NCBI GenBank assembly: GCA_964540205.1
Contig: CAZIMJ010000163.1
Coordinates: forward strand, 1-64,000
Direction of reading: 5' to 3'
Origin: WTAW01 sp964540205
Lineage (GTDB): Bacteria; Acidobacteriota; Aminicenantia; Aminicenantales; Aminicenantaceae
DNA length: 64,000 bases
The position numbers and the translations under genes were made by a program. Every line of letters begins with the position of its first letter. The first letter of the stretch is position 1. The notes beneath the pieces are model-generated. The model saw nothing but the letters and a program-made list of their open reading frames with translations, searched no databases and was not told where the DNA came from. Of the stretch, positions 37,915-45,824 are shown piece by piece.

Positions 37915-37944
37915 TTGACCGTGGGTTTTTGTGTGTGATAGGCT
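37915..37944 (+). promoter_or_regulatory. Possible promoter for S9 peptidase gene
   Basis: TTGACC (37915-37920), an 18-base spacer and TAGGCT form a sigma-70-like promoter about 70 bases before the S9 start. The -35 is good and the -10 is weak. Confidence 0.3.
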
Positions 37945-38016
37945 TCCCATGATTTACTAAAGGATGCAACAAAAGCTATAAATCCGGAATATATTTAGAT
38001 CTGAAAAGGAGTGACT

Positions 38017-40155
38017 ATGCAAAAACCCATACATCTTATCGGATTTCTCTTAGCGATACTGTTGGTACTTTTGGCTATTGGAATCTCTGCAAATGAACAA
38101 GCGAACATCCCAGGTCCATCTTTTGAAGAGATCATCTCGATTAGGAGTGTTGGAGGGCTGGTTATTTCTCCGGATGGAAAAAGTATTGCCTTCGGGGTAC
38201 ACACAACGGACTGGGAGAACAATCGCTATGATAGCGAGATCTGGCTGGCCCGTGACGGAGAAGAACCTTTCCAACTCACGCGTACCAAGAACGGGAGCAG
38301 CAGTTCACCCCAGTGGTCACCGGACGGGAAATGGCTAGCATTTCTAACAGATCGCGGTGAAAGAAGACAGATCTATTTGATCCGTCCCAATGGTGGTGAA
38401 GCTCAAAAAATCACAGAAGCCAAAGAGGGCATCAACAGCTTCGAGTGGTCCCCTGATGGCACGCAGATCCTTTTCGCTAAGAGTGATGAAATAGAGAGCA
38501 AAGAAGAACGAGAGAAACGATTCGGAAAATTCGCAGTAGAGGACGCCGAGTATCAATTCACACATCTGTGGATCGTTGATGTGAAGCATGACTTATGGCC
38601 ATCGCCTGAAGAAGTTCCGTGTCACGAATCAGACACCAAAACCGATTCCAACAAAGATGATTCTGATCCACAAAATACAAAAGATGACTGTATCTCTCTG
38701 CCAAAACCAAAGCAGTTAACAAAAGGGGATAAGTTTACCGTATATAGTTATTCCTTTTCACCTGATGGAAAAAAAGTGGCTTTTTCCCATCAAGTCAATC
38801 CGCTCCGAAATTCGTACACGACCTCGGACATTTCAATTCTGAATATGGAAACAGGCGGAATCCAGCCATTGGTGAGCAATCCTGGTTATGATGGAGACCC
38901 CATCTGGTCACCTGATTCCAGATGGATCCTTTATTATACAGCAGCAGGAAACACAACATCGGATTATTACTTGAATGGGCAAATTCACAAGATTTCTGCT
39001 GATGGTGGAGAATCCATCCGAATGGCTGATGACTTTGATGAGGATATTCGTATTATTGATTGGAACTCCTCCGGCATATATTTCACGGCGTGGCAAAAAA
39101 CAAAAAGACATCTCTTCTTCCTCGATCCCGATTCTGGAAAGACAAAACATTTCGCAACAACACCCAGCTTAATCGGGTCGGTTGATTTTTCGGCGGATGG
39201 AAAAACATTGGCATTAAGTGGACAAAATCCAACCACGTTCTCCGAGATCTACACAACATCTCGCAATAACTACAAGCCCGTAGCATTGACCAATTTTACC
39301 AAGCAAATCAAGGATTGGCATGTAGGAACAAGCGAAGTCATTGCATGGAAAAGTAAAGACGGAGCGACTATAGAGGGAATTTTACACAAACCACATAATT
39401 TCGACCCTAATAAAAAACATCCTCTTTTCGTCATTATTCATGGAGGACCAACCGGAATTGATTTTCCAGCTGTGAATACCGGGTACGTTTATCCTATGCT
39501 GCAGTGGTTAGAAAAAGGTGCTTTGGTATTGAAACCCAATTACCGCGGATCAGCTGGATACGGTGAAAAATTCCGATCTCTCAATGTCCGCAATCTGGGT
39601 GTCGGAGATATGTGGGATGTCATGTCGGGTGTGGATTTTCTTATTGAACAAGGCCTTGTGGATCCAGAAAAAATGGGAGCCATGGGTTGGAGTCAGGGTG
39701 GATACATATCCGCATTTTTAACGACCAACACGGATCGATTCAAAGCCATCTCTGTAGGAGCAGGTATATCGAATTGGATGACATACTACGTGAACACCGA
39801 CATTCATCCATTCACCCGACAGTACTTGAAAGCAACTCCATGGGATGACCCGGAGATCTATGCCAAAACATCGCCCATGAGCAACATCAAAAATGCACGG
39901 ACGCCAACACTCATCCAGCACGGAGAATTTGACAGGCGCGTTCCCATCCCGAATGCATATGAACTCTTCCAGGGACTACAAGACATTGGTGTTGAAACAG
40001 AATTGATCGTCTACAAAGGATTCGGGCACGGAATCAGCAAACCCAAGGAACGCCTTGCTGCTATGTGGCACAACTGGAAATGGTTCGCCAAATATATCTG
40101 GAATAAAGAGGTTACACTGCCATTAAAAATAGAGAAGGGCAACAAAGAGAAATAG
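38017..40155 (+). CDS. S9-family peptidase (acylaminoacyl/dipeptidyl-peptidase type), secreted
   Basis: A 712-residue prolyl-oligopeptidase-family enzyme. A signal peptide (LIGFLLAILLVLLAIGISA) is followed by a beta-propeller with repeats such as VISPDGKSIAFG, WSPDGKWLAFL and FSPDGKKVAFS (about 40-410). The alpha/beta-hydrolase domain has VIIHGGPTG, nucleophile Ser559 in GWSQGG, Asp639 in GEFDRRVP and His671 in GFGHGISKP. It should cleave short peptides at the N-terminal side outside the cytoplasm. AAAAGGAG places the start at ATG 38017 rather than the GTG six bases earlier. Confidence 0.9.
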   Translation: MQKPIHLIGFLLAILLVLLAIGISANEQANIPGPSFEEIISIRSVGGLVISPDGKSIAFGVHTTDWENNRYDSEIWLARDGEEPFQLTRTKNGSSSSPQWSPDGKWLAFLTDRGERRQIYLIRPNGGEAQKITEAKEGINSFEWSPDGTQILFAKSDEIESKEEREKRFGKFAVEDAEYQFTHLWIVDVKHDLWPSPEEVPCHESDTKTDSNKDDSDPQNTKDDCISLPKPKQLTKGDKFTVYSYSFSPDGKKVAFSHQVNPLRNSYTTSDISILNMETGGIQPLVSNPGYDGDPIWSPDSRWILYYTAAGNTTSDYYLNGQIHKISADGGESIRMADDFDEDIRIIDWNSSGIYFTAWQKTKRHLFFLDPDSGKTKHFATTPSLIGSVDFSADGKTLALSGQNPTTFSEIYTTSRNNYKPVALTNFTKQIKDWHVGTSEVIAWKSKDGATIEGILHKPHNFDPNKKHPLFVIIHGGPTGIDFPAVNTGYVYPMLQWLEKGALVLKPNYRGSAGYGEKFRSLNVRNLGVGDMWDVMSGVDFLIEQGLVDPEKMGAMGWSQGGYISAFLTTNTDRFKAISVGAGISNWMTYYVNTDIHPFTRQYLKATPWDDPEIYAKTSPMSNIKNARTPTLIQHGEFDRRVPIPNAYELFQGLQDIGVETELIVYKGFGHGISKPKERLAAMWHNWKWFAKYIWNKEVTLPLKIEKGNKEK

Positions 40156-40230
40156 ACCTCTAGAATTCTCTAATGTGCCCAAACGATATGCAGTAAAAAT
40201 AACTCACGTTATTAGACTGGAGGATAAGAG

Positions 40231-40815
40231 ATGAGTTTCACAGATCCCAGTAAAACAACAATTCTCGTGCATGAGTTTTTCTGGTTTAAGATTCAGAAAG
40301 GATACTATCGAGAATTCGTAAAATCGATGGATTTAAAGGGTGATGAAAAGGTCCTAGATTTTGGTTGCGGTCCAGGTGCCGCATCAAAGTTCATCGCTTT
40401 GACGCTTGAAAAAGGAGAGGGTGAGCTGACCTGCTTCGATATATCCGAAAAATGGATCGAGCGTGCCAAAAAGAACTTGAGTCAATTTTCCGATGTCGAA
40501 TACTATGTTGAGGATATTCGAAAGTGGGATGAGAAGAATGATTATTATGACACAGTAGTCGTCCATATCATGCTTCATGACATCCCCCAATCTGAAAGGC
40601 CGGAGTTTATAAAGGTTCTTGCACAGAAGATGAAGGTTGGCGCTACTCTTATTATCCGAGAGCCAACTAAGGAAGGGCATGGAATTCTCCCTGAAGAAAT
40701 TCAAGAGTTGATGCAAAAGAACAGTTTGAAGGAAATGACCTCTGAAATAGCCAAGCGCGCTTTTATGGGGACCTCATATACGGGATTTTACAGAAAGACG
40801 GAAGAGAATATGTGA
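40231..40815 (+). CDS. Class I SAM-dependent methyltransferase
   Basis: A 194-residue cytoplasmic methyltransferase. VLDFGCGPGAASKFIAL is the SAM-binding motif I, LTCFDISEKWIERAKKN is motif II, and VVVHIMLHDIP the post-motif region. No substrate-specific domain is present. GGAGG precedes ATG 40231. The next gene, a membrane methyltransferase-like protein, follows closely and may be co-transcribed. Confidence 0.8.
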   Translation: MSFTDPSKTTILVHEFFWFKIQKGYYREFVKSMDLKGDEKVLDFGCGPGAASKFIALTLEKGEGELTCFDISEKWIERAKKNLSQFSDVEYYVEDIRKWDEKNDYYDTVVVHIMLHDIPQSERPEFIKVLAQKMKVGATLIIREPTKEGHGILPEEIQELMQKNSLKEMTSEIAKRAFMGTSYTGFYRKTEENM

Positions 40816-40832
40816 TCGTATGAAAAAATCCA

Positions 40833-41570
40833 TTGGATTACTACTTATTTTCCTTGGGAAGTACCCGCGAGCTTAAAGAATTGGCGAAAAAAGAGACTTC
40901 TAAAATCAAAAACATATTCAGAGGAATTGCGCTATTTGGCAGCCTTCTGGCCTTGTTTTTCGTTTCAGCAGGAACATTCAACTGGGCCGAAGCCTGGCTG
41001 TTTCTTTTTCTTTACGCAGTTGCAGTGACAGGAATGGTGGTCTGGATGAAGAAAAATGCTCCGGAACTCCTCAAAGAACGAACGTCAAGAAAAAAAGACG
41101 CCAAAACCTGGGATAAAATTATCATGATTATTTATACTTTTCTGGTGATGGCCATGATTGCGGTTGCAAGCTTCGACGCCGTTCGATACCAGTGGTCTCA
41201 TGTACCTTTAGGGGTAAGAGTTTTGGGATTTTTATGTTTTATCCCCGCATACATGTTGATCTTCTGGACAATGACCCAAAATCGCTATTTGTCCGACGTC
41301 GTCAGAATCCAGGAAGACCGAGGACATGAAGTCTGCACGACAGGACCCTATAGATACGTCCGGCACCCCATGTATGTTGGAGTCATCATTTTCGTGCTTT
41401 GTCTCCCTCTAGCACTTGGATCCTACTTTGCGCTTTTCTTCAGTGTACCTATTATATTCGTTTTCCTGATCCGAACCTCACTTGAAGACAATACCCTACA
41501 AAAAGAGCTGCCGGGTTATAAAGAATATGCAGAAGAGGTCCGGTATAGGCTGATACCTGGATTGTGGTAG
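40833..41570 (+). CDS. Isoprenylcysteine carboxyl methyltransferase-like membrane protein
   Basis: A protein of about 245 residues with five or six transmembrane helices and the ICMT-type signature GPYRYVRHPMYVG, in which Arg/His bind SAM. Bacterial members methylate various lipophilic substrates; this one is not assigned. The N-terminus is unclear. The listed TTG 40833 lacks a good RBS. An ATG at 40820 reads KKSIGLLLIFLG, then a stop at 40877, one frame off. Either the gene starts within ELKELAKKETSK or its 5' end was altered by a small indel. The stop is directly followed by a transporter fragment. Confidence 0.75.
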   Translation: MDYYLFSLGSTRELKELAKKETSKIKNIFRGIALFGSLLALFFVSAGTFNWAEAWLFLFLYAVAVTGMVVWMKKNAPELLKERTSRKKDAKTWDKIIMIIYTFLVMAMIAVASFDAVRYQWSHVPLGVRVLGFLCFIPAYMLIFWTMTQNRYLSDVVRIQEDRGHEVCTTGPYRYVRHPMYVGVIIFVLCLPLALGSYFALFFSVPIIFVFLIRTSLEDNTLQKELPGYKEYAEEVRYRLIPGLW

Positions 41571-41574
41571 GTGT

Positions 41575-41877
41575 ACAGCAATTTTGCCCGTCATTCTGGC
41601 CGCTGGGGCAACCGTCCCAGGTATGCCCATCATGGCATTCGCCCTGCTCTTATGCTATCTATCGGGCATTATGGGCATCCTCACTCCCTATGCCACAGGT
41701 CCAGCCCCGATTTATTTCGGAAGTAGTTACATCTCGCGAAAGGACTTCTGGACTCTGGGCCTCGTATTCGGCGCCATCTTCCTGCTCGCCCTGTTAATCA
41801 GCGTGCCATACCTATTAGCCATCTATCAACTTGAACAGAAAAAAACTTTCCCTTCCTATGCGCGTATGACAAAATAG
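41575..41877 (+). pseudogene. C-terminal fragment of a DASS/CitT-type anion permease
   Basis: About 100 codons matching the last three transmembrane helices of divalent-anion:sodium symporters: LPVILAAGATVPGMP, then GILTPYATGPAPIYFGS and SYISRKDFWTLGL. Full-length members have about 450-500 residues. The similarity starts four bases after the stop codon of the preceding gene and there is no start signal. A deletion has probably removed the rest of the transporter gene. Confidence 0.7.
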
Positions 41878-41903
41878 GGAGGAATTTTTTTAGTAGCTGC
41901 GGG

Positions 41904-43088
41904 ATGGATTACAAAAAAGCAAAGATATATTTTCTGAGCGGCACAGGAAATTCATACCGCGTGGCTGCATGGTTGTATGAAGCCTGTATCAATAGAGGCA
42001 TCGTCTCGGAAATTATTCCAATCAATCTCGCCAAGCCAAAAGAAGAGATCGACGCCACGCCGGAAAACCTTATTGTCCTCGCCTATCCGACACACGGTTT
42101 GTTGCCTCCATGGTCTGCAATTAAATTCATCTTCATGATGCCCATTAAAAGGAGAGCGCATTTCTTCTGTATGCCCACGCGGGGGTGCCTTCGTTTCGGG
42201 CCAGTTGTCATTCCGGGAATTGCAGCAGTTGCTTCCATGCTCCCGACTTTCATTCTCCCATTCAAAGGATACAACATCCGCGGCTCATTGAGCTTTGACA
42301 TGCCGGCAAATATGATCTCGCTCCACAGTCGGCTGAGCGATAAAAACATCAACCTCATCAAAGCCAGCGCAAAACGAAAAGCAGATCGATATTTTCCGAA
42401 ACTGCTTTCTGGAAAGTCCATCTGGTTCACTCTGAATAATCTCTGGGAATATTTCTGGGGAGTGCTTTTGCTTTTATATTTCCCGTTCTTTATTCCGGCT
42501 TATCTCTTGATCGGCCGATTTTTTATGGGCCAGATGATGTTTGTCAATAACAGTTGTATCGGATGCAGTCTCTGTGCAAAATCCTGCCCGAACAGTGCAA
42601 TCGTCATGATGGGGGAAAAAAATCCACGCCCCTACTGGAAACACAACTGTGAGGATTGTCTGAGGTGCATGAATTATTGCCAGCAAAACGCTATCGAGGT
42701 CGGCCATTCCTGGGGGGTGATTCTTTACTTTATCGCAGTTCTGGGCTATCCCGTAGGTGTATTTATCTTCAATTCTATAGCTAGTGTATTTCCACAGATC
42801 GATTTGATCAAGAATTGGTACACAATTTGGATAGTGGGAGCCATTTACCTCTATCCTGCGTACATTTTTGCCTATTTCATTTTTTTTCATCTGATCCGCA
42901 TAAAACCTATAAACACGTTATTCACATTCACAACATTCACACATTTTTATCGACGTTATCACGAACCGGAAACTCCTTTGAAAGACCTACTGTATAAGAA
43001 AGATACACATGTTGGGAAAAACTCTGTCACAGGAAATAGACATGTTAAAGAATCACAAGCAAAAGAGATATATTTTGAAGATGACTAA
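41904..43088 (+). CDS. EFR1-type ferredoxin: flavodoxin-like domain plus 2[4Fe-4S] and membrane tail
   Basis: A 394-residue redox protein. Residues 1-170 are flavodoxin-like (YFLSGTGNSYRVA, YPTHGLLPPW). A hydrophobic helix follows, and then two 4Fe-4S motifs, CIGCSLCAKSCP (about 217) and CEDCLRCMNYC (about 250). Two or three C-terminal transmembrane helices complete it. EFR1 proteins of anaerobes are thought to shuttle electrons between flavin and ferredoxin centres. No Shine-Dalgarno stands out before ATG 41904. It overlaps by eight bases with the truncated hydrolase reading frame downstream. Confidence 0.82.
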   Translation: MDYKKAKIYFLSGTGNSYRVAAWLYEACINRGIVSEIIPINLAKPKEEIDATPENLIVLAYPTHGLLPPWSAIKFIFMMPIKRRAHFFCMPTRGCLRFGPVVIPGIAAVASMLPTFILPFKGYNIRGSLSFDMPANMISLHSRLSDKNINLIKASAKRKADRYFPKLLSGKSIWFTLNNLWEYFWGVLLLLYFPFFIPAYLLIGRFFMGQMMFVNNSCIGCSLCAKSCPNSAIVMMGEKNPRPYWKHNCEDCLRCMNYCQQNAIEVGHSWGVILYFIAVLGYPVGVFIFNSIASVFPQIDLIKNWYTIWIVGAIYLYPAYIFAYFIFFHLIRIKPINTLFTFTTFTHFYRRYHEPETPLKDLLYKKDTHVGKNSVTGNRHVKESQAKEIYFEDD

Positions 43089-43269
43089 AAAAAAGCCCAT
43101 TTCATGGCTCGTGATATTTTGGGTTGGGATTTTTGCTTTTGTTGGAACCTCCAAGCTAAACAGTCAGCAACTTGAGAAATCATTCGAGCCCCCTCCTCCC
43201 AAGTATGAGATTCGCTCCGAACGTAACATTATGGTCCCGATGAGAGATGGGGTGAAGTTGGCAAACTAG
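43081..43269 (+). pseudogene. N-terminal fragment of a CocE/S15-type hydrolase
   Basis: From ATG 43081 a signal sequence (ISWLVIFWVGIFAFVGTS) leads to KYEIRSERNIMVPMRDGVKL. This is the opening of secreted CocE/NonD (X-Pro dipeptidyl-peptidase-like) hydrolases, which usually exceed 550 residues. A TAG stops it after 62 codons, exactly where sequence from an unrelated amidohydrolase begins in another frame. It was probably the gene downstream of EFR1 before the deletion. Confidence 0.6.
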
Positions 43270-43391
43270 CCGATATGATCGTCCTCTCCAAGGACCTTTT
43301 CAGAATCGATCCCAAAGACATCCCAAAGACTGAGGTCTTAACCACCATCGTGGGGGGCAAAATCGTCTACGACAAGTCTACCGCTAATTAA
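43260..43391 (+). pseudogene. C-terminal fragment of an amidohydrolase
   Basis: In the frame from 43260 the sequence reads GKLADMIVLSKDLFRIDPKD, then TIVGGKIVYDK, ending TAA at 43389. This matches the C-termini of YtcJ-type amidohydrolases, including the intact gene at 58720-60438 (GKLADITVLSKD). The first 400 or more residues are gone. It overlaps the CocE fragment by seven bases (GGCAAAC at 43260-43266), which both original genes could encode. Confidence 0.65.
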
Positions 43392-43535
43392 TGGATGGGG
43401 ACGGTTCTCATTTTTAGAGGGTACTCCGCTTCCATTGAGGATTTAGAGTTGCTCAATTGGATTAGTGCTTGCATTTTTTGATCATCTGCTATAGGTTGAA
43501 TTTTGGCACTTTTCACAACAAAAAGGAGGACCCCA

Positions 43536-45179
43536 GTGAAACCAAGAACTCTATTTACTTCTACCTTTTTTCTAACAATTCTTTTGGTGATCAATCCGTG
43601 GGCCGATGATAACTGCTCAAGCTTCCTTGTGACCAAGGGAGCTTCAAAAGATGGATCCGTCATGATCACGTACACATGTGACGGGGAGTTCCATCCCCAT
43701 CTCGAATATATTCCAGCCCAAGACCATGAGCCCGGGGAGACGATCAAGGTGAGAGGAAGAGACGGCAAGATCAGGGGTGATGTCAAGCAGGTTGCTCACA
43801 CATACGCTGTCATCGGATTGATAAACGAGCACCAGGTAGCCATCGGCGAAACAACTTTCGGAGGCCGCAGTGAATTGCGAAATCAGGAAGGCCTTCTTCA
43901 CTATTTTTTGCTGATGGAACTTGCCCTCCAGCGTGCAAAAACTGCCCGGGAGGCCATTAAAGTCATGGCTGAACTCGTCGAGGAATACGGGTACGGCAGT
44001 ACAGGAGAATCCTTTTCTATTGCTGATCCTAACGAAGCATGGATCATGGAAATGATTGGCCCGGGTCCAGGTGGAAAAGGAGCACATTGGGTGGCGTTAC
44101 GTATTCCGGACGGATACATCTGCGCCCATGCCAACATGTCGCGCATCGGTGAGTTTCCGATTGATGATACTGACAACTGCTTGTATTCCACGAATGTCAT
44201 ATCCTTTGCTGAGCAAAAGGGGTATTATGACAAAAAATCCGGGAAATCCTTCAGCTTCCGTTATGCCTATGATCCTCCAAAACCTTCGTCACTCAGGACC
44301 TGTGCAGCTCGTGTGTGGAGTATGTTTCGCCGCTGCGCACCCTCGATGAACCTGTCGCCGGATTTCCAGCGCGGAGTAGAAGGGACCAAGCCGTATCCAT
44401 TGTGGATCAAACCAGATAAGAAATTGGCCCTGCAGGATGTGATGCGTGTGATGCGTGACCATTACGAAGGGACTCCATTCGATATGACAAAGGGTGTGGA
44501 TGCCGGGCCATTCGGAAGCCCTTTGAGATGTCGAGGATTAACATGGGAAGTGGATGGTACCCAGTACAGCTGGGAAAGGCCCATTTCAACTCAGCAGACG
44601 GCCTTTTCCTTTATATCTCAGTCTCGGGATTGGCTTCCTGATCCGATCGGGGGCGTGTACTGGTACGGCTTGGACGACACATTCACCAGTTGCTACGTCC
44701 CTCTATACTGCTGTATCGATTCACTACCGAAGTCATTTACTGTGGGAAATATCCAAAAATTTACATGGGATTCTGCTTGGTGGATTTTCAATTTCGTGGC
44801 GAACTTCGCTAATCTCCGATACAAAGACATGGTCCAGGATATCCTCAAGGTCCAAACAGTGCTTGAGGGGCAATTACTGGAATTGCAACCTGTGATCGAA
44901 AAGACGGCTATCGAGTTATTGGATAAAGACCCGGAGCTGATGGTGCGCTTTCTCACAAATTACTCAGTCAGTCAAGGGGATATGGTCGTCAAGCGCTGGA
45001 TCGAATTAGGAGAACATCTCATCTGCAAGTACAACGACGGTTACGTCAAGGATGAAAACGGCAGGGCTCAAGGTGTTGGGTACCCTTCCGAGTGGTTAAA
45101 GACCGTCCTCAAAACCAAGCCTGAACAATTTAAGCTTCCCACCTGGGGAGAGGATAAAAAAGACGGCCGGCTGCACTAA
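43536..45179 (+). CDS. C69-family dipeptidase (Ntn hydrolase), exported
   Basis: A 547-residue peptidase of the PepD/C69 family. A signal peptide (TLFTSTFFLTILLVINPWA) is followed by DNCSSFLVTKGAS, in which Cys27 is the N-terminal nucleophile after processing. FSIADPNEAWIMEMIG and a long C-terminal half complete the family pattern. These enzymes hydrolyse dipeptides. The start is GTG 43536, with AGGAGG upstream; the in-frame ATG at 43503 has no RBS and gives an ill-placed signal peptide. Confidence 0.86.
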   Translation: MKPRTLFTSTFFLTILLVINPWADDNCSSFLVTKGASKDGSVMITYTCDGEFHPHLEYIPAQDHEPGETIKVRGRDGKIRGDVKQVAHTYAVIGLINEHQVAIGETTFGGRSELRNQEGLLHYFLLMELALQRAKTAREAIKVMAELVEEYGYGSTGESFSIADPNEAWIMEMIGPGPGGKGAHWVALRIPDGYICAHANMSRIGEFPIDDTDNCLYSTNVISFAEQKGYYDKKSGKSFSFRYAYDPPKPSSLRTCAARVWSMFRRCAPSMNLSPDFQRGVEGTKPYPLWIKPDKKLALQDVMRVMRDHYEGTPFDMTKGVDAGPFGSPLRCRGLTWEVDGTQYSWERPISTQQTAFSFISQSRDWLPDPIGGVYWYGLDDTFTSCYVPLYCCIDSLPKSFTVGNIQKFTWDSAWWIFNFVANFANLRYKDMVQDILKVQTVLEGQLLELQPVIEKTAIELLDKDPELMVRFLTNYSVSQGDMVVKRWIELGEHLICKYNDGYVKDENGRAQGVGYPSEWLKTVLKTKPEQFKLPTWGEDKKDGRLH

Positions 45180-45230
45180 CCTTTAGGAAAGCCGGTCGCC
45201 TATAGCTTCATGGAAGGAACTAATAGTTTT

Positions 45231-45470
45231 TTAGCTCACAAGCGTTCTTGTGATTTTCGCCACTAAGTTGGCGGTAGGATCCGGGCAGCGGACATATTCT
45301 GTCGTGACACCATCCCGGTCGATCACTTTTGCATATGGGGTGTCTTCATACTTCCACGGCAGCGTGACACCATTTTCTAAGAGACGTATAAAATCATGCA
45401 TACTAGCTAAGAGCCAAGGACAGATCTTCCCCATATCTTTTGGGTATTCAAACTTATTGGGAAACGATCC
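45231..45470 (-). pseudogene. Unassigned gene fragment
   Basis: An 80-codon minus-strand open frame with coding-like composition (FEYPKDMGKICPWLLASM, then RLLENGVTLPWKYED and PTANLVAKITRTL). It looks like the C-terminal part of an enzyme, but I cannot name the family. The in-frame stop at 45471 and lack of an RBS suggest a remnant. The ATG at 45434 is internal. Confidence 0.35.
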
Positions 45471-45500
45471 CTACATCAGTTAGGACCTATCCCCAATATT

Positions 45501-45719
45501 TCATTCAAGGTCCAGAAATGTGTATTTTGTTAGACTCCTCTCATATTTTACCTCTTCTCTGCTTATAATTTCTTGGAATCGCGGCTCATGGAGCAGAGCA
45601 TCATATAAAGACAGATTCATAAGGCTCAAATACGAATAGAATCCGACATATTCACCTTTTTCACTTTGCGTATATTCATCAATGTAGTCCAGCGCTTTCT
45701 CTACGTCAAAAAAAAATCT
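45501..45719 (-). pseudogene. C-terminal fragment of a TPR-domain protein
   Basis: The minus-strand frame reads KALDYIDEYTQSEKGEYVGF, then LYDALLHEPRFQEIISREEV and a short end at 45501. The 'L.D.L...PRF..I..RE' pattern is the usual C-terminus of large TPR proteins and TPR-linked kinases. It has no start codon, opens after a stop at 45720, and lies just beside another fragment. Confidence 0.55.
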
Positions 45720-45824
45720 TTAATAACGTTCGAAATTGTTGCAAAATATTGAGACAATGAAAAAAGGGATCTCCAAAAACTTCCCTTTATTTCCTAATAT
45801 TTTGCGATAAAAAGGAGGAAGACA

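Noticed and set aside
43536..45179. Penicillin-acylase or bile-salt-hydrolase-type Ntn enzyme
   Set aside because: The DNCSSF start of the mature chain and the overall length fit the C69 dipeptidases better.
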